Shown in pieces: positions 1-6,900 of a stretch of 11,293 nucleotides of DNA. The first letter of the stretch is position 1. The number at the start of each line of letters is the position of its first letter. Source of the stretch: JANNHK01 sp034408875 (GTDB lineage Bacteria > Actinomycetota > Acidimicrobiia > IMCC26256 > PALSA-610); assembly GCA_034408875.1 (NCBI GenBank), contig JAWXCJ010000132.1:1-11293 (forward strand), read 5' to 3'. The position numbers and the translations under genes were made by a program. The notes below the pieces were generated by a model, which was not told the origin of the DNA, did not search any database, and worked only from the letters and a program-made list of their open reading frames with translations.

Positions 1-96
1 GCGAAGGTCGTCGCAGCGCCGAAGGCGAAGGTCGTCGCAGCGCCGAAGGCGAAGGTCGTCGCAGCGCCGAAGGCGAAGGTCGTCGCAGCGCCGAAG
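1..96 (+). repeat. 24-bp perfect tandem repeat coding AKVVAAPK, at least four copies
   Basis: Four identical 24-bp units occupy 1-24, 25-48, 49-72 and 73-96, all in frame. The array probably continues to the left of the window. From 97 the pattern decays into a shorter Ala-Pro-Lys-Pro run. Because the copies match at every base, including third positions, this looks like recent expansion by slippage or recombination rather than old protein-level selection. Confidence 0.95.
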
Positions 97-510
97 GCGC
101 CGAAGCCGCCGCCACCCAAGAAGCTCCCGCCGCCGCTCGCGCCGAGCACCATCCTGAAGCTGAAGGAACGGCTGCTCGAAGAGCGCGAACGCCACACCCG
201 CCAGGCCGACGAACTGGCCGCCGAAGCCGAGCTCCTCTCGACCGAGCGCGAACAGGGCGACACCCAGTTCGACGAAGAGTCGGGCGAAGGCGACACCGTC
301 AGCGTCGAACGCGAACGCGACCTTTCCCTCGCGGCCGCGGCCCGCCAGACCGTCGACGAGATCGAACGGGCGCTCACGAAGATCGACGACCCGATCCACT
401 TCGGTCTGTGTGTGACGTGCGGCGATCGCATCCCCGTGGCGCGGCTCGAAGTCATTCCGTGGGCCGAGATGTGCGTGAAATGCAAGGCCCGTGGCGAACG
501 GCGCCGCTGA
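1..510 (+). CDS. DksA/TraR-type C4 zinc-finger protein with Lys/Ala/Pro repeat tail (5' partial)
   Basis: The reading frame is open from base 1 to a TGA at 508-510, so the start lies upstream. The visible 169 residues begin with four perfect AKVVAAPK octads (residues 1-32), then a Pro/Lys linker. A charged helical stretch (about residues 49-80, with KLKERLLEERER) could form a coiled coil. The C-terminus has a zinc finger with C137, C140, C158 and C161, spaced C-x2-C-x17-C-x2-C, which is the spacing of the DksA/TraR family. Members of that family bind in the RNA polymerase secondary channel. I do not see the DxxDxA coiled-coil tip motif needed for classical DksA action, so a DksA-like role is uncertain. 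The basic Ala/Pro/Lys tail resembles histone H1-like or HupB-like tails and may bind nucleic acid (inference). lspA starts inside this gene, so the two are probably co-transcribed, as in other actinobacteria. Confidence 0.85.
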   Translation, partial: AKVVAAPKAKVVAAPKAKVVAAPKAKVVAAPKAPKPPPPKKLPPPLAPSTILKLKERLLEERERHTRQADELAAEAELLSTEREQGDTQFDEESGEGDTVSVERERDLSLAAAARQTVDEIERALTKIDDPIHFGLCVTCGDRIPVARLEVIPWAEMCVKCKARGERRR

Positions 511-1021
511 CGCGTCACGCACACGAACGCGCACGCTTGCGGTTCTCGGCGTCGTCTTCGCGATCGTCGTCGTCGACCAACTGACAAAGTCGTGGGCCGT
601 GTCGGCGCTTGCCGACGGGCCGATCAGCATCATCGGCGACTTCGTCGAACTCCGGCTGACGCGCAACCCGGGCGGCGCCTTCGGGCGGTTCCAGGGCATG
701 ACCGTGATCCTCGCCGTCGGCGCCATCGTCGTGTCGGCGGTCCTGTTCCGCACGGTGCGCAAGACGACCGACCCGGTGCTCGCCGTCGGGCTCGTCCTCG
801 TGCTCGGCGGCGCGCTCGGCAACCTCTCCGACCGCATCTTCCGTTCGCCCGGTGTGTTGCGCGGTCACGTCGTCGACTTCGTATCCGTCGGTTCGTTCCC
901 CGTGTTCAACGTTGCCGACTCGTGCATCACCGTCGGCGCGCTGTTGCTCATCTTCCGGACGCTGCGCACCCAGGAACCCGAACCCGCCGGGCCCGGCCCG
1001 ACCCAGACCGGCTCGTCGTGA
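491..1021 (+). CDS. lspA: Lipoprotein signal peptidase II
   Basis: LspA is the inner-membrane aspartyl protease that removes the signal peptide of prolipoproteins after diacylglyceryl transfer. The 176-residue product has the usual length. Visible family motifs are VVDQLTK at residues 27-33 in the first membrane helix, RNPGGAFG at 58-65, GGALGNLSDR at 106-115 and FNVADS at 139-144. The catalytic aspartates should be D114 and D143. Four hydrophobic segments lie near residues 15-36, 70-87, 95-112 and 136-157. GTG 491 is the only usable start, because an in-frame TGA lies at 476-478 with no other start codon between. It overlaps the zinc-finger gene by 20 nt and has only a weak AAGG at 484-487, so translational coupling is likely. 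The C-terminal tail is Pro/Gly/Thr-rich and cytosolic. Confidence 0.95.
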   Translation: MANGAADASRTRTRTLAVLGVVFAIVVVDQLTKSWAVSALADGPISIIGDFVELRLTRNPGGAFGRFQGMTVILAVGAIVVSAVLFRTVRKTTDPVLAVGLVLVLGGALGNLSDRIFRSPGVLRGHVVDFVSVGSFPVFNVADSCITVGALLLIFRTLRTQEPEPAGPGPTQTGSS

Positions 1022-1938
1022 ACGAATCGGTACGTGTTCCCGCCGCGCTTGCCGGCGAACGTGTCGACAGCGCGGTCGCGCTGCTCACCGGCTGGTCGCG
1101 CGCCGACGTGCAAACGCTGCTCAGCCAACATGCAGTCCTCGTCGACGGCGCAACCGTCTCGAAGAGCCACCGGCTCCGCGAAGGCGAAGTGATCGAACTG
1201 CTCGAGGAACCCGCGCCCGCGGTACCACCCCAACCCGAACCAGATGTCGACGTGCCCGTGCGCTACGAAGACGCTGACGTCGTCGTCGTCGCCAAACCGG
1301 CCGGCCTCGTCGTACACCCCGGCGCGGGCAACGACACCGGAACCCTCGTGCACGGCCTCCTCGCGCGCTACCCCGAGATCGCAACGGTCGGCGACCGGTT
1401 CCGCCCCGGCATCGTGCATCGCCTCGACCGCGAAACCAGCGGCCTGCTCGTCGTCGCCCGGTCCGAGCGCGCGTACGACAACCTCGTCGAACAACTCGGC
1501 GCTCACACCGTCGAACGCCGCTACGGCGCGCTCGTATGGGGCCACCTCGCCACCGCACGCGGCATGATCGACGCGCCCATCGGACGCTCGGAGGCGCGCC
1601 GCACCCGCATGGCCGTCCGCGACGCGGGCCGCCCCGCGCGCACCGGCTACGAAGTCCACGAAACGTTCGAGACCCCAATCTGCAGCCGCCTCGAATGCCG
1701 CCTCGAAACCGGACGCACCCACCAGATCCGCGTGCACCTCACCGCCATCGGCCACCCGGTCGTCGGCGACGGCAGCTACGGCGGGCTCCGCGATTCGATC
1801 GCCCTGTCGCGCCCGTTCCTGCACGCGGCCGTGCTCGGATTCGTCCATCCCGTAAGCGGCGAGAACCTACGGTTCAAGGAACCGCTACCCGACGAACTGG
1901 AAGACGTCCTCGCCGCGCTCCGCGCGGACGCGCGCTAG
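1018..1938 (+). CDS. rluD: RluA/RluD-family 23S rRNA pseudouridine synthase
   Basis: This enzyme isomerises uridines to pseudouridine in RNA; RluD itself acts on helix 69 of 23S rRNA. The 306-residue product has an N-terminal S4-like RNA-binding domain (about residues 1-62, GERVDSAVALLTGWSR then VLVDG). The catalytic domain carries HRLDRETSGLL at 134-144, with D137 as the expected nucleophilic aspartate. Other family motifs are KPAGLVVHPG at 93-102 and GRTHQIRVHL in the C-terminal half. The GTG start at 1018 overlaps the lspA stop codon in a GTGA arrangement. There is no clear ribosome binding site, so it is probably translated by coupling to lspA. The frame stays open upstream to 592, but that extension is Arg-rich shadow sequence over lspA. 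The exact target uridine cannot be told from sequence, so the symbol is by family and by the usual lspA neighbourhood. Confidence 0.92.
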   Translation: MNESVRVPAALAGERVDSAVALLTGWSRADVQTLLSQHAVLVDGATVSKSHRLREGEVIELLEEPAPAVPPQPEPDVDVPVRYEDADVVVVAKPAGLVVHPGAGNDTGTLVHGLLARYPEIATVGDRFRPGIVHRLDRETSGLLVVARSERAYDNLVEQLGAHTVERRYGALVWGHLATARGMIDAPIGRSEARRTRMAVRDAGRPARTGYEVHETFETPICSRLECRLETGRTHQIRVHLTAIGHPVVGDGSYGGLRDSIALSRPFLHAAVLGFVHPVSGENLRFKEPLPDELEDVLAALRADAR

Positions 1939-2085
1939 GAACACGACCTCGTCACTGCTCGGATGCGTCTCCCACGAATCAGATCGAACGCGTCGGCCAT
2001 GCACGCGATATACATGGCTCCCTCGGTTCCCGCAAGGGGCCTTCGGCGCGAGGGCGGGGCCCTGCGTCCGCACGACCTTACGACC
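1939..2085. other. Convergent intergenic gap with small hairpins
   Basis: This 147-nt stretch separates the rluD stop from the stop of the opposite-strand Rrf2 gene. Three short inverted repeats are visible: GCCATG (1996-2001) with CATGGC (2013-2018); GGCTCC (2016-2021) with GGGGCC (2036-2041), allowing one G-T pair; and AGGGC (2051-2055) with GCCCT (2059-2063). None is followed by a T-run, so they are only weak candidates for bidirectional termination. No gene is supported here. Confidence 0.45.
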
Positions 2086-2088
2086 TTA
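2073..2088. repeat. 8-bp tandem duplication at the end of the Rrf2 gene
   Basis: The octamer CGACCTTA occurs twice back to back at 2073-2080 and 2081-2088. The second copy supplies the TAA stop (minus strand, 2086-2088) of the Rrf2-family gene. It looks like a simple short duplication with no evident function. Confidence 0.7.
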
Positions 2089-2505
2089 CGACGCCGCTTC
2101 CGGATGCCCAATCTGCGTGCGCTCGACCAGCTCGGCCAGCGTCACCCGCTCCAACGAACGCCGCGTCTCCTCCGACGCCCGCACCCACACCTCCTGCAGG
2201 ATGCAATGACCCTCGCAGTGATCGGCATGGTCGGCCATCGGCAACTGCGGACCCTCGACCGCGGCCACGATGTCGGCCAACGTGATCTCTGCCGGCGGCC
2301 GCGCGAGCACGTACCCACCACCGACGCCTCGCTTCGACCGGACCAACCCCGCACCCTTCGCCCCGAGCAAGATCTGCTCGAGGTACGGCTGCGGGAGGTT
2401 CGTCCGCTCCGCGATCTCCTTGACCGACGTCGGGCGCTCGCTGCCGTGCAACGCCAACGACAGCAGCGCTCTCGCCGCGTAGTCGCCGCGCGTCGACACC
2501 TTCAT
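2086..2505 (-). CDS. Rrf2-family transcriptional regulator, possible Fe-S sensor
   Basis: The 139-residue protein has the standard Rrf2 layout. It starts MKVSTRGDYAARALL, then has a winged helix-turn-helix (about residues 25-70, with the LPQPYLEQIL recognition region and the GVGGGY wing), followed by a long dimerisation helix. Rrf2 proteins such as IscR and NsrR sense Fe-S status, nitric oxide or redox state through a cluster held in the segment after the wing. Here that segment has only two cysteines, C97 and C101, in a His-rich stretch (H93, H96, H100). The usual three-cysteine pattern is absent. D8, the fourth cluster ligand in Streptomyces NsrR, is present. A cluster with mixed His/Cys/Asp ligands is therefore possible but unproven. 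The gene stands alone, with no suf, isc or nitric-oxide gene beside it, so its regulon cannot be told from context. The start is the ATG at 2503-2505. Confidence 0.9.
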   Translation of the reverse strand: MKVSTRGDYAARALLSLALHGSERPTSVKEIAERTNLPQPYLEQILLGAKGAGLVRSKRGVGGGYVLARPPAEITLADIVAAVEGPQLPMADHADHCEGHCILQEVWVRASEETRRSLERVTLAELVERTQIGHPEAAS

Positions 2506-2511
2506 CGACCC

Positions 2512-2517
2512 ATAGTC
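2512..2517 (-). promoter_or_regulatory. Candidate -10 element for the Rrf2 gene (leaderless layout)
   Basis: Read on the minus strand, GACTAT lies 6 nt before the ATG at 2505. That spacing would put the transcript start at or next to the A of ATG. The match to TATAAT is only 3 of 6, and no convincing -35 is seen. No Shine-Dalgarno sequence precedes the gene, which fits leaderless translation. Confidence 0.35.
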
Positions 2518-2553
2518 GCGCGTCCACGCACCACCCGGCGACTGGTACCCGCT

Positions 2554-2559
2554 TAGTCT
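2554..2559 (+). promoter_or_regulatory. Candidate -10 element TAGTCT for the phosphatase gene (leaderless)
   Basis: TAGTCT fits the TANNNT core and sits exactly 7 nt before GTG 2567, so transcription would begin at or beside the start codon. There is no ribosome binding site upstream of the GTG. The identical hexamer with the identical 7-nt gap occurs before npdG at 8605. No good -35 is visible. Confidence 0.5.
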
Positions 2560-2566
2560 CCGAGCC

Positions 2567-3658
2567 GTGGAACCCGTCCCGCCCGACCTCGACGGCGCAT
2601 CGATCGCCGGCCTCGTCCCCGCCCTCGTCGGCGAACGCGACTACGACTGGGTCCCCGCCGCCGCCCGCGCAGCAGACGCCGTCGTCCTCCTCGTCCTCGA
2701 CGGCCTCGGCTGGAGCGCGATCCGCGACCACGCCGCCGACATGCCCGTCCTCACCGCCATGTTCGGCGGCCCGATCACGAGCGTCGTCCCGTCCACCACC
2801 GCGACCGCACTCACCTCGATCTGCACGGGACTCGCCCCCGCGCAACACGGCGTCGTCGGCTACCGCATGCTCGTCGACGGATCCGTCCTCAACTGCCTGC
2901 GCTGGACCGTCGCCGACGGCAAACGTCCACCCAATCCCGAAGACGTACAACGCCACCCGTCGTTCCTCGGCCGCGACATCACGGTCATTACCCGCGCCGA
3001 ATTCCGCAACAGCGGATTCTCCCGAGCGCATCTGCGCGGCGCGCGGTTCAAGGGCTGGCACACCACCGCGATGCTCGTCGAAGAGTGCGCCCGCGCCGTC
3101 AACGCCGGCGACCGATTCGTCTACGCGTACTATCCGGGCGTCGACAACGTCGCGCACGAATACGGCCTCCACGACCACGTGTACCGGCGCGAACTCGCGT
3201 TCGCCGACCGCCTCGTCGGCGAACTCCTCGACGCGCTCCCCGAACGCGCGGCACTGCTCGTCACCTCCGACCACGGCCAGATCCATCTCGAACCCGACGC
3301 GTGGATCGAACTCGGCGACGTCGCGTCACTCGTACAGACCCAAACCGGCGACGCCCGCTTCCGCTCGCTCTACGCGAAACCCGGTCGCCACAAGGAACTC
3401 GCCGCCGCGGCACGCGATGCGTTCGCACAACAGGCGTGGGTGCGCACCCGCGCCGAGTTGCTCGACGAGGGTTGGCTCGGCACCGGGGCCACGGGAAGCA
3501 TCCCGGGCCGCATCGGCGACGTCGTCCTCGCCGCCTTCGAGTCCGTCGGCTTCGTCGACCCCCTGGCGCCCCACGAGACGAGTTTGAGGTCCGGCCACGG
3601 CTCGCTCACGCCCGACGAGATGTTTGTCCCGCTGCTGGCGGGGCCGGGCCGGGCGTAA
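2567..3658 (+). CDS. Alkaline-phosphatase-superfamily nucleotide pyrophosphatase/phosphodiesterase
   Basis: The 363-residue protein belongs to the metal-dependent phosphodiesterase/nucleotide pyrophosphatase group of the alkaline phosphatase superfamily. Likely two-metal ligands and catalytic residues are D45 (VLLVLDGLGW), a threonine nucleophile at T77 or T78 in VPSTTATAL, D193 and H197 (PGVDNVAHEYG), D235 and H236 (VTSDHG), and H344 (SGHGSLTPDEM). All positions expected for activity appear present. There is no signal peptide or membrane helix, so it is probably cytosolic. The substrate cannot be inferred; nucleotides or other phosphodiesters are typical of the family. The GTG start is supported by the TAGTCT -10 element 7 nt upstream and by the divergent Rrf2 gene. 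It stands alone, with the dnaE promoter region downstream. Confidence 0.85.
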   Translation: MEPVPPDLDGASIAGLVPALVGERDYDWVPAAARAADAVVLLVLDGLGWSAIRDHAADMPVLTAMFGGPITSVVPSTTATALTSICTGLAPAQHGVVGYRMLVDGSVLNCLRWTVADGKRPPNPEDVQRHPSFLGRDITVITRAEFRNSGFSRAHLRGARFKGWHTTAMLVEECARAVNAGDRFVYAYYPGVDNVAHEYGLHDHVYRRELAFADRLVGELLDALPERAALLVTSDHGQIHLEPDAWIELGDVASLVQTQTGDARFRSLYAKPGRHKELAAAARDAFAQQAWVRTRAELLDEGWLGTGATGSIPGRIGDVVLAAFESVGFVDPLAPHETSLRSGHGSLTPDEMFVPLLAGPGRA

Positions 3659-3679
3659 CCCTTGCTTGCTGGTCGGGTT

Positions 3680-3769
3680 CCGACTTAGGGGCGGCTACGC
3701 CGCGGGGTGAGATCGTCACCTCTCCGGCGAGCTCCCGGCGCTCCTCCGTCGCTCTGGTCGCCGTTCCGT
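3680..3769 (+). repeat. Interspersed repeat, copy A
   Basis: This copy has two blocks that match a second copy at 7634-7721. The first block, 3680-3705, holds a GCGGC-TAC-GCCGC hairpin (3691-3703). The second, 3722-3769, matches copy B at 44 of 48 positions by my hand alignment. The blocks are joined by 16 nt of unrelated sequence that itself contains GGTGA/TCACC arms. The copy is intergenic and shows no coding potential. Confidence 0.8.
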
Positions 3770-3832
3770 TCGGCTTCGCCCCGCTACTGCGCCTTTGTCA
3801 CTTGCTCTGTGTTTTTCTCGCGCGCCGGGGGC

Positions 3833-3838
3833 TATTCT
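3833..3838 (+). promoter_or_regulatory. dnaE: Candidate -10 element for dnaE
   Basis: TATTCT matches TATAAT at 4 of 6 positions and lies in the only AT-richer patch of the region. It would give a leader of roughly 70 nt containing the DnaA-box-like inverted repeat. No -35 hexamer is found at the normal spacing; the good match TTGTCA at 3795-3800 is too far away. The call is therefore tentative. Confidence 0.3.
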
Positions 3839-3862
3839 CGGACGGGAGTTACATCGTTGTAA

Positions 3863-3896
3863 GTATCCACAGGTTCGTACACAGGGCTGTGGATAT
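3863..3896. promoter_or_regulatory. Inverted pair of DnaA-box-like sites ahead of dnaE
   Basis: GTATCCACA (3863-3871) and, on the opposite strand, ATATCCACA (complement of 3888-3896) each match the DnaA box TTATCCACA at 8 of 9 bases. They form a perfect inverted repeat with 9-nt arms, TATCCACAG (3864-3872) and CTGTGGATA (3887-3895), separated by 14 nt. The centres are about 25 bp apart. In RNA the stem could extend to 11 pairs (G3863-U3896 and A3862-U3897) and would sit immediately before the candidate ribosome binding site. It could thus act on DNA through DnaA, or as a leader hairpin. Confidence 0.55.
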
Positions 3897-3912
3897 TGGG
3901 GGGCCACGGGTC

Positions 3913-6900
3913 TTGGCGGAGTCGTTCGTCCATCTGCATCTGCACACCGAGTACTCGATGCTCGACGGTGCATCGCGGATCGCCGAAGTCGTCGCGGCCG
4001 CGGCCGCCGACGGCCAGCCCGCGGTCGGCATCACCGACCACGGCAACATGTACGGCGCGCTCGCGATGTACAAGGAAGCGCGCGCGCAGGGCATCAAGCC
4101 CGTCCTCGGGCTCGAGGGCTACTTCACCAACATGTCGCGCTTCGACCGGCCCAAGCGCTCCGAGCACGAGATCTTCCACCTCACGATGCTCGCCGAGACC
4201 ACGCAGGGCTACCACAACCTGATGAAGGTGACGAGCGCCGCGTACCTCGACGGCTACTACTACAAGCCGCGTAGCGACTGGGACCTGCTCGAGAAATATC
4301 ACGAGGGCATCACCGCGACGAGCGGGTGCCTCGGCGGCCTTGTCTGCCAGCTCGTGTTGAACGACGACTACGACGCCGCGCTCAAGGCCGCGGCCCGCTT
4401 CCAGGACATCTTCGGGCGCGAACGGTTCTTCATCGAGTTGCAGGACCACGGAATGGAGGACGACGCCAAGGTCATCCGCCCGCTCCTCGACATCGCCCGG
4501 GCACTGAAGGCGCCGCTGCTCGCCACGAACGACAGTCACTACACACACAAGGAAGACGCCGAGGCCCACGACGCGTTGCTATGCGTGCAGACCGGCGCGT
4601 TGCAAAGCGACCCGAAGCGATTCAAGTTCGACGGCGACGAGTTCTATATCAAGTCCGCGGCGGAGATGCGCGACGTGTTCCGCGACGTTCCCGAGTCGTG
4701 CGACAACACGCTGCTCGTCGCGGAACGCTCCGACGTCGAGATCGAGTTCGGCCAGGCGATTCTCCCGTCGTTCCCGGTGCCCGAGGGCCACGACGAGAAC
4801 TCGTACCTGCGGGAGCTGACGATCACAGGCGCGAAGGAGCGGTACGGCACCGCACCACCGCCGCACGTGCTCGAACGCATCGACTACGAACTCGACGTCA
4901 TCAAGACGATGGGGTTCTCGGCGTACTTCCTTGTCGTGTGGGACCTCGTGCACTACGCCAAGTCGCGCAACATTCGCGTCGGACCGGGGCGGGGGAGTGC
5001 CGCCGGGTCGTGCGTCGCGTACTGCCTGCGCATCGTCGACATCGACCCGATCCGCTACGACCTCATCTTCGAGCGTTTCCTCAACCCGGGCCGCACGCAG
5101 ATGCCCGACATCGACATGGACTTCGACTCGCGGTACCGCGGCGAGATGATCCGCTACGCGGCGCAGAAGTACGGCAACGACCACGTCGCCCAGGTCGTCA
5201 CCTTCTCCACGATCAAGGCCCGGGCCGCGGTGCGCGACGCCGCCCGCGTGCTCGGCTACCCCTACGTCGTCGGCGACAAGATCGCCAAGCTCATGCCTCC
5301 GCTCATTATGGGTCGCGATACACCGCTGTACGCGTGCTTCGAACCGCACGACAAGTTCGTCGACGGTTACAAGATGGCGAGCGAACTCCGCCAGCTCTAC
5401 GAAGCCGACCCCGACGCGAAACGCGTCGTCGACGTCGCACGCGGGCTCGAAGGCCTCCGCCGCCAGGACGGCATCCACGCCGCCGCGGTCGTCATCACGC
5501 GCGAACCGCTCACCGAGTACTTGCCGATCCAGCGCAAGCCCGAACCGGGTACACCGCTCGAAGAGTCGCCCATCGTCACGCAGTACGAGATGCACGGTGT
5601 CGAGGAGCTCGGCCTCCTCAAGATGGACTTCCTCGGGCTGCGCAACCTCGACGTCATCGAAATCGCGCTCGACCTCATCGAAGCGTCGACCGGAGCCCGG
5701 CCCGACGTCGACAACGACCTCCCGCTCGACGACCCCAAGACCTTCGAGCTGCTGAAGGCGGGCGACACGACGGGCATCTTCCAGCTCGAGTCGGCGCCGA
5801 TGCGGTCGTTGCTGCGGGCGATGGCGCCGACCAGCTTCGAAGACGTGTCGGCCGTACTCGCGCTGTATCGCCCCGGCCCGATGGCGCAGAACTGGCACAC
5901 CGAATACGCCGAGCGCAAGAACGGGCGCCGGCCCGTGTCGTACGACCACGACGACCTGCGCGAGATCCTCGAACCCACGTACGGGTTGATGATCTACCAA
6001 GAGCAGCTCATGCGCGTCGCGCAGAAGCTGGCCGGGTACACGCCCGCCGAAGCCGAGAACCTGCGCAAGGCGACCGGCAAGAAGATCCGCGAACTGATCG
6101 TCAAAGAGCGGGCCAAGTTCGTCGACGGCTGCGTCACGCAGGGCCACGGCGCCGAGTTCGCGGAGCGGTACTTCGACAAGATCGAACCGTTCGCCGACTA
6201 CTCGTTCAACAAGTCGCACACGGTCGGGTACGGCTACATCACGTACCAAACCGCGTGGCTGAAGGCGAACTACCCGGTCCCGTATCTCGCCGCGCTGCTC
6301 ACCAGCGTGAAGTCGAACCTCGACAAGGCCGCCGTGTACCTCAACGAATGTCGCATGCTCGACATCAAGGTGCTCGTCCCCGATGTGAACACGTCGATGA
6401 GCGACTTCGCGTGCGACGACGGCGCGGTGATCTTCGGACTCTCGGCCGTGCGCAACGTCGGCGAAGGCGTTGCCGCGCTCATCATCGCCGAGCGCGAAGA
6501 GAACGGTCCGTACACCGACTTCCACGACTTCTGCGACCGCGTCGACCCGACCGCGCTCAACAAGCGCGCGATTGAGTCACTCGCCAAGGGCGGCGCGTTC
6601 GATTCTCTCGGCCACGCCCGCCAGGGGCTGTGCACCGCCTTCGAACAGATCGTCGACACCGCGTTGCGCCGGCGCCGGGAACGCGACGCCGGCACCATGA
6701 GCCTCTTCGATACCGGGTTCAGTGCGGGGGAGGCACCCGTCTTCGACGACCGCCTCCCGATTCCCGACATCGAGTTCGACAAGTCGGCGCGGCTGCGACT
6801 CGAAAAGGAGATGCTCGGCCTCTACGTGAGCGACCATCCGCTCATGGGCGCCGAGCGCGCACTGCGCCGCCACGTCGAATGCTCGCTGGCCGACCTCGCC

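Larger units (their letters stand above)
3659..3912. other. Intergenic region upstream of dnaE
   Basis: This 254-nt stretch between the phosphatase stop and the dnaE start contains no credible gene. From left to right it holds one copy of an interspersed GC-rich repeat (3680-3769), a T-rich segment near 3793-3817, a candidate -10 (3833-3838) and an inverted pair of DnaA-box-like sequences (3863-3896). A G-run at 3898-3903 follows and may serve as the dnaE ribosome binding site. Confidence 0.7.

Noticed and set aside
1..96. A CRISPR-like or intergenic tandem array
   Set aside because: The units are contiguous with no spacers, in frame, and continue into a zinc-finger protein, so this is a coding repeat.
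592..1017. An N-terminal extension of the pseudouridine synthase upstream of GTG 1018
   Set aside because: The extension is the +1 frame of lspA and Arg-rich. The S4 domain begins right after GTG 1018, which also gives the typical GTGA overlap.
2016..2041. A tRNA or small structured RNA in the rluD/Rrf2 gap
   Set aside because: Only a short stem with a GCAA loop can be drawn; there is no cloverleaf, T-loop motif or T-run.
1963..2556. A plus-strand frame of 197 codons over the Rrf2 gene, possibly an extra gene after rluD
   Set aside because: It is Arg/Pro/His-rich low-complexity sequence antisense to a clear Rrf2 gene, with no ribosome binding site and no recognisable domain.
3863..3896. An SOS (LexA) box upstream of dnaE
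   Set aside because: The spacer contains GTTCGTAC but no CGAAC-N4-GTTCG arrangement; the inverted repeat matches the DnaA box instead.
3889..3912. GTG 3889 as the start of dnaE
   Set aside because: It lies inside the inverted repeat, has no suitably spaced ribosome binding site, and would add eight residues. TTG 3913 has a G-run at 9 nt and gives the usual DnaE N-terminus.
4579..6525. A 648-codon open frame on the minus strand opposite dnaE
   Set aside because: It is a GC-bias shadow. The plus-strand frame has complete DnaE motifs, and the minus-strand translation is Val/Asp/Arg-rich with no domain.
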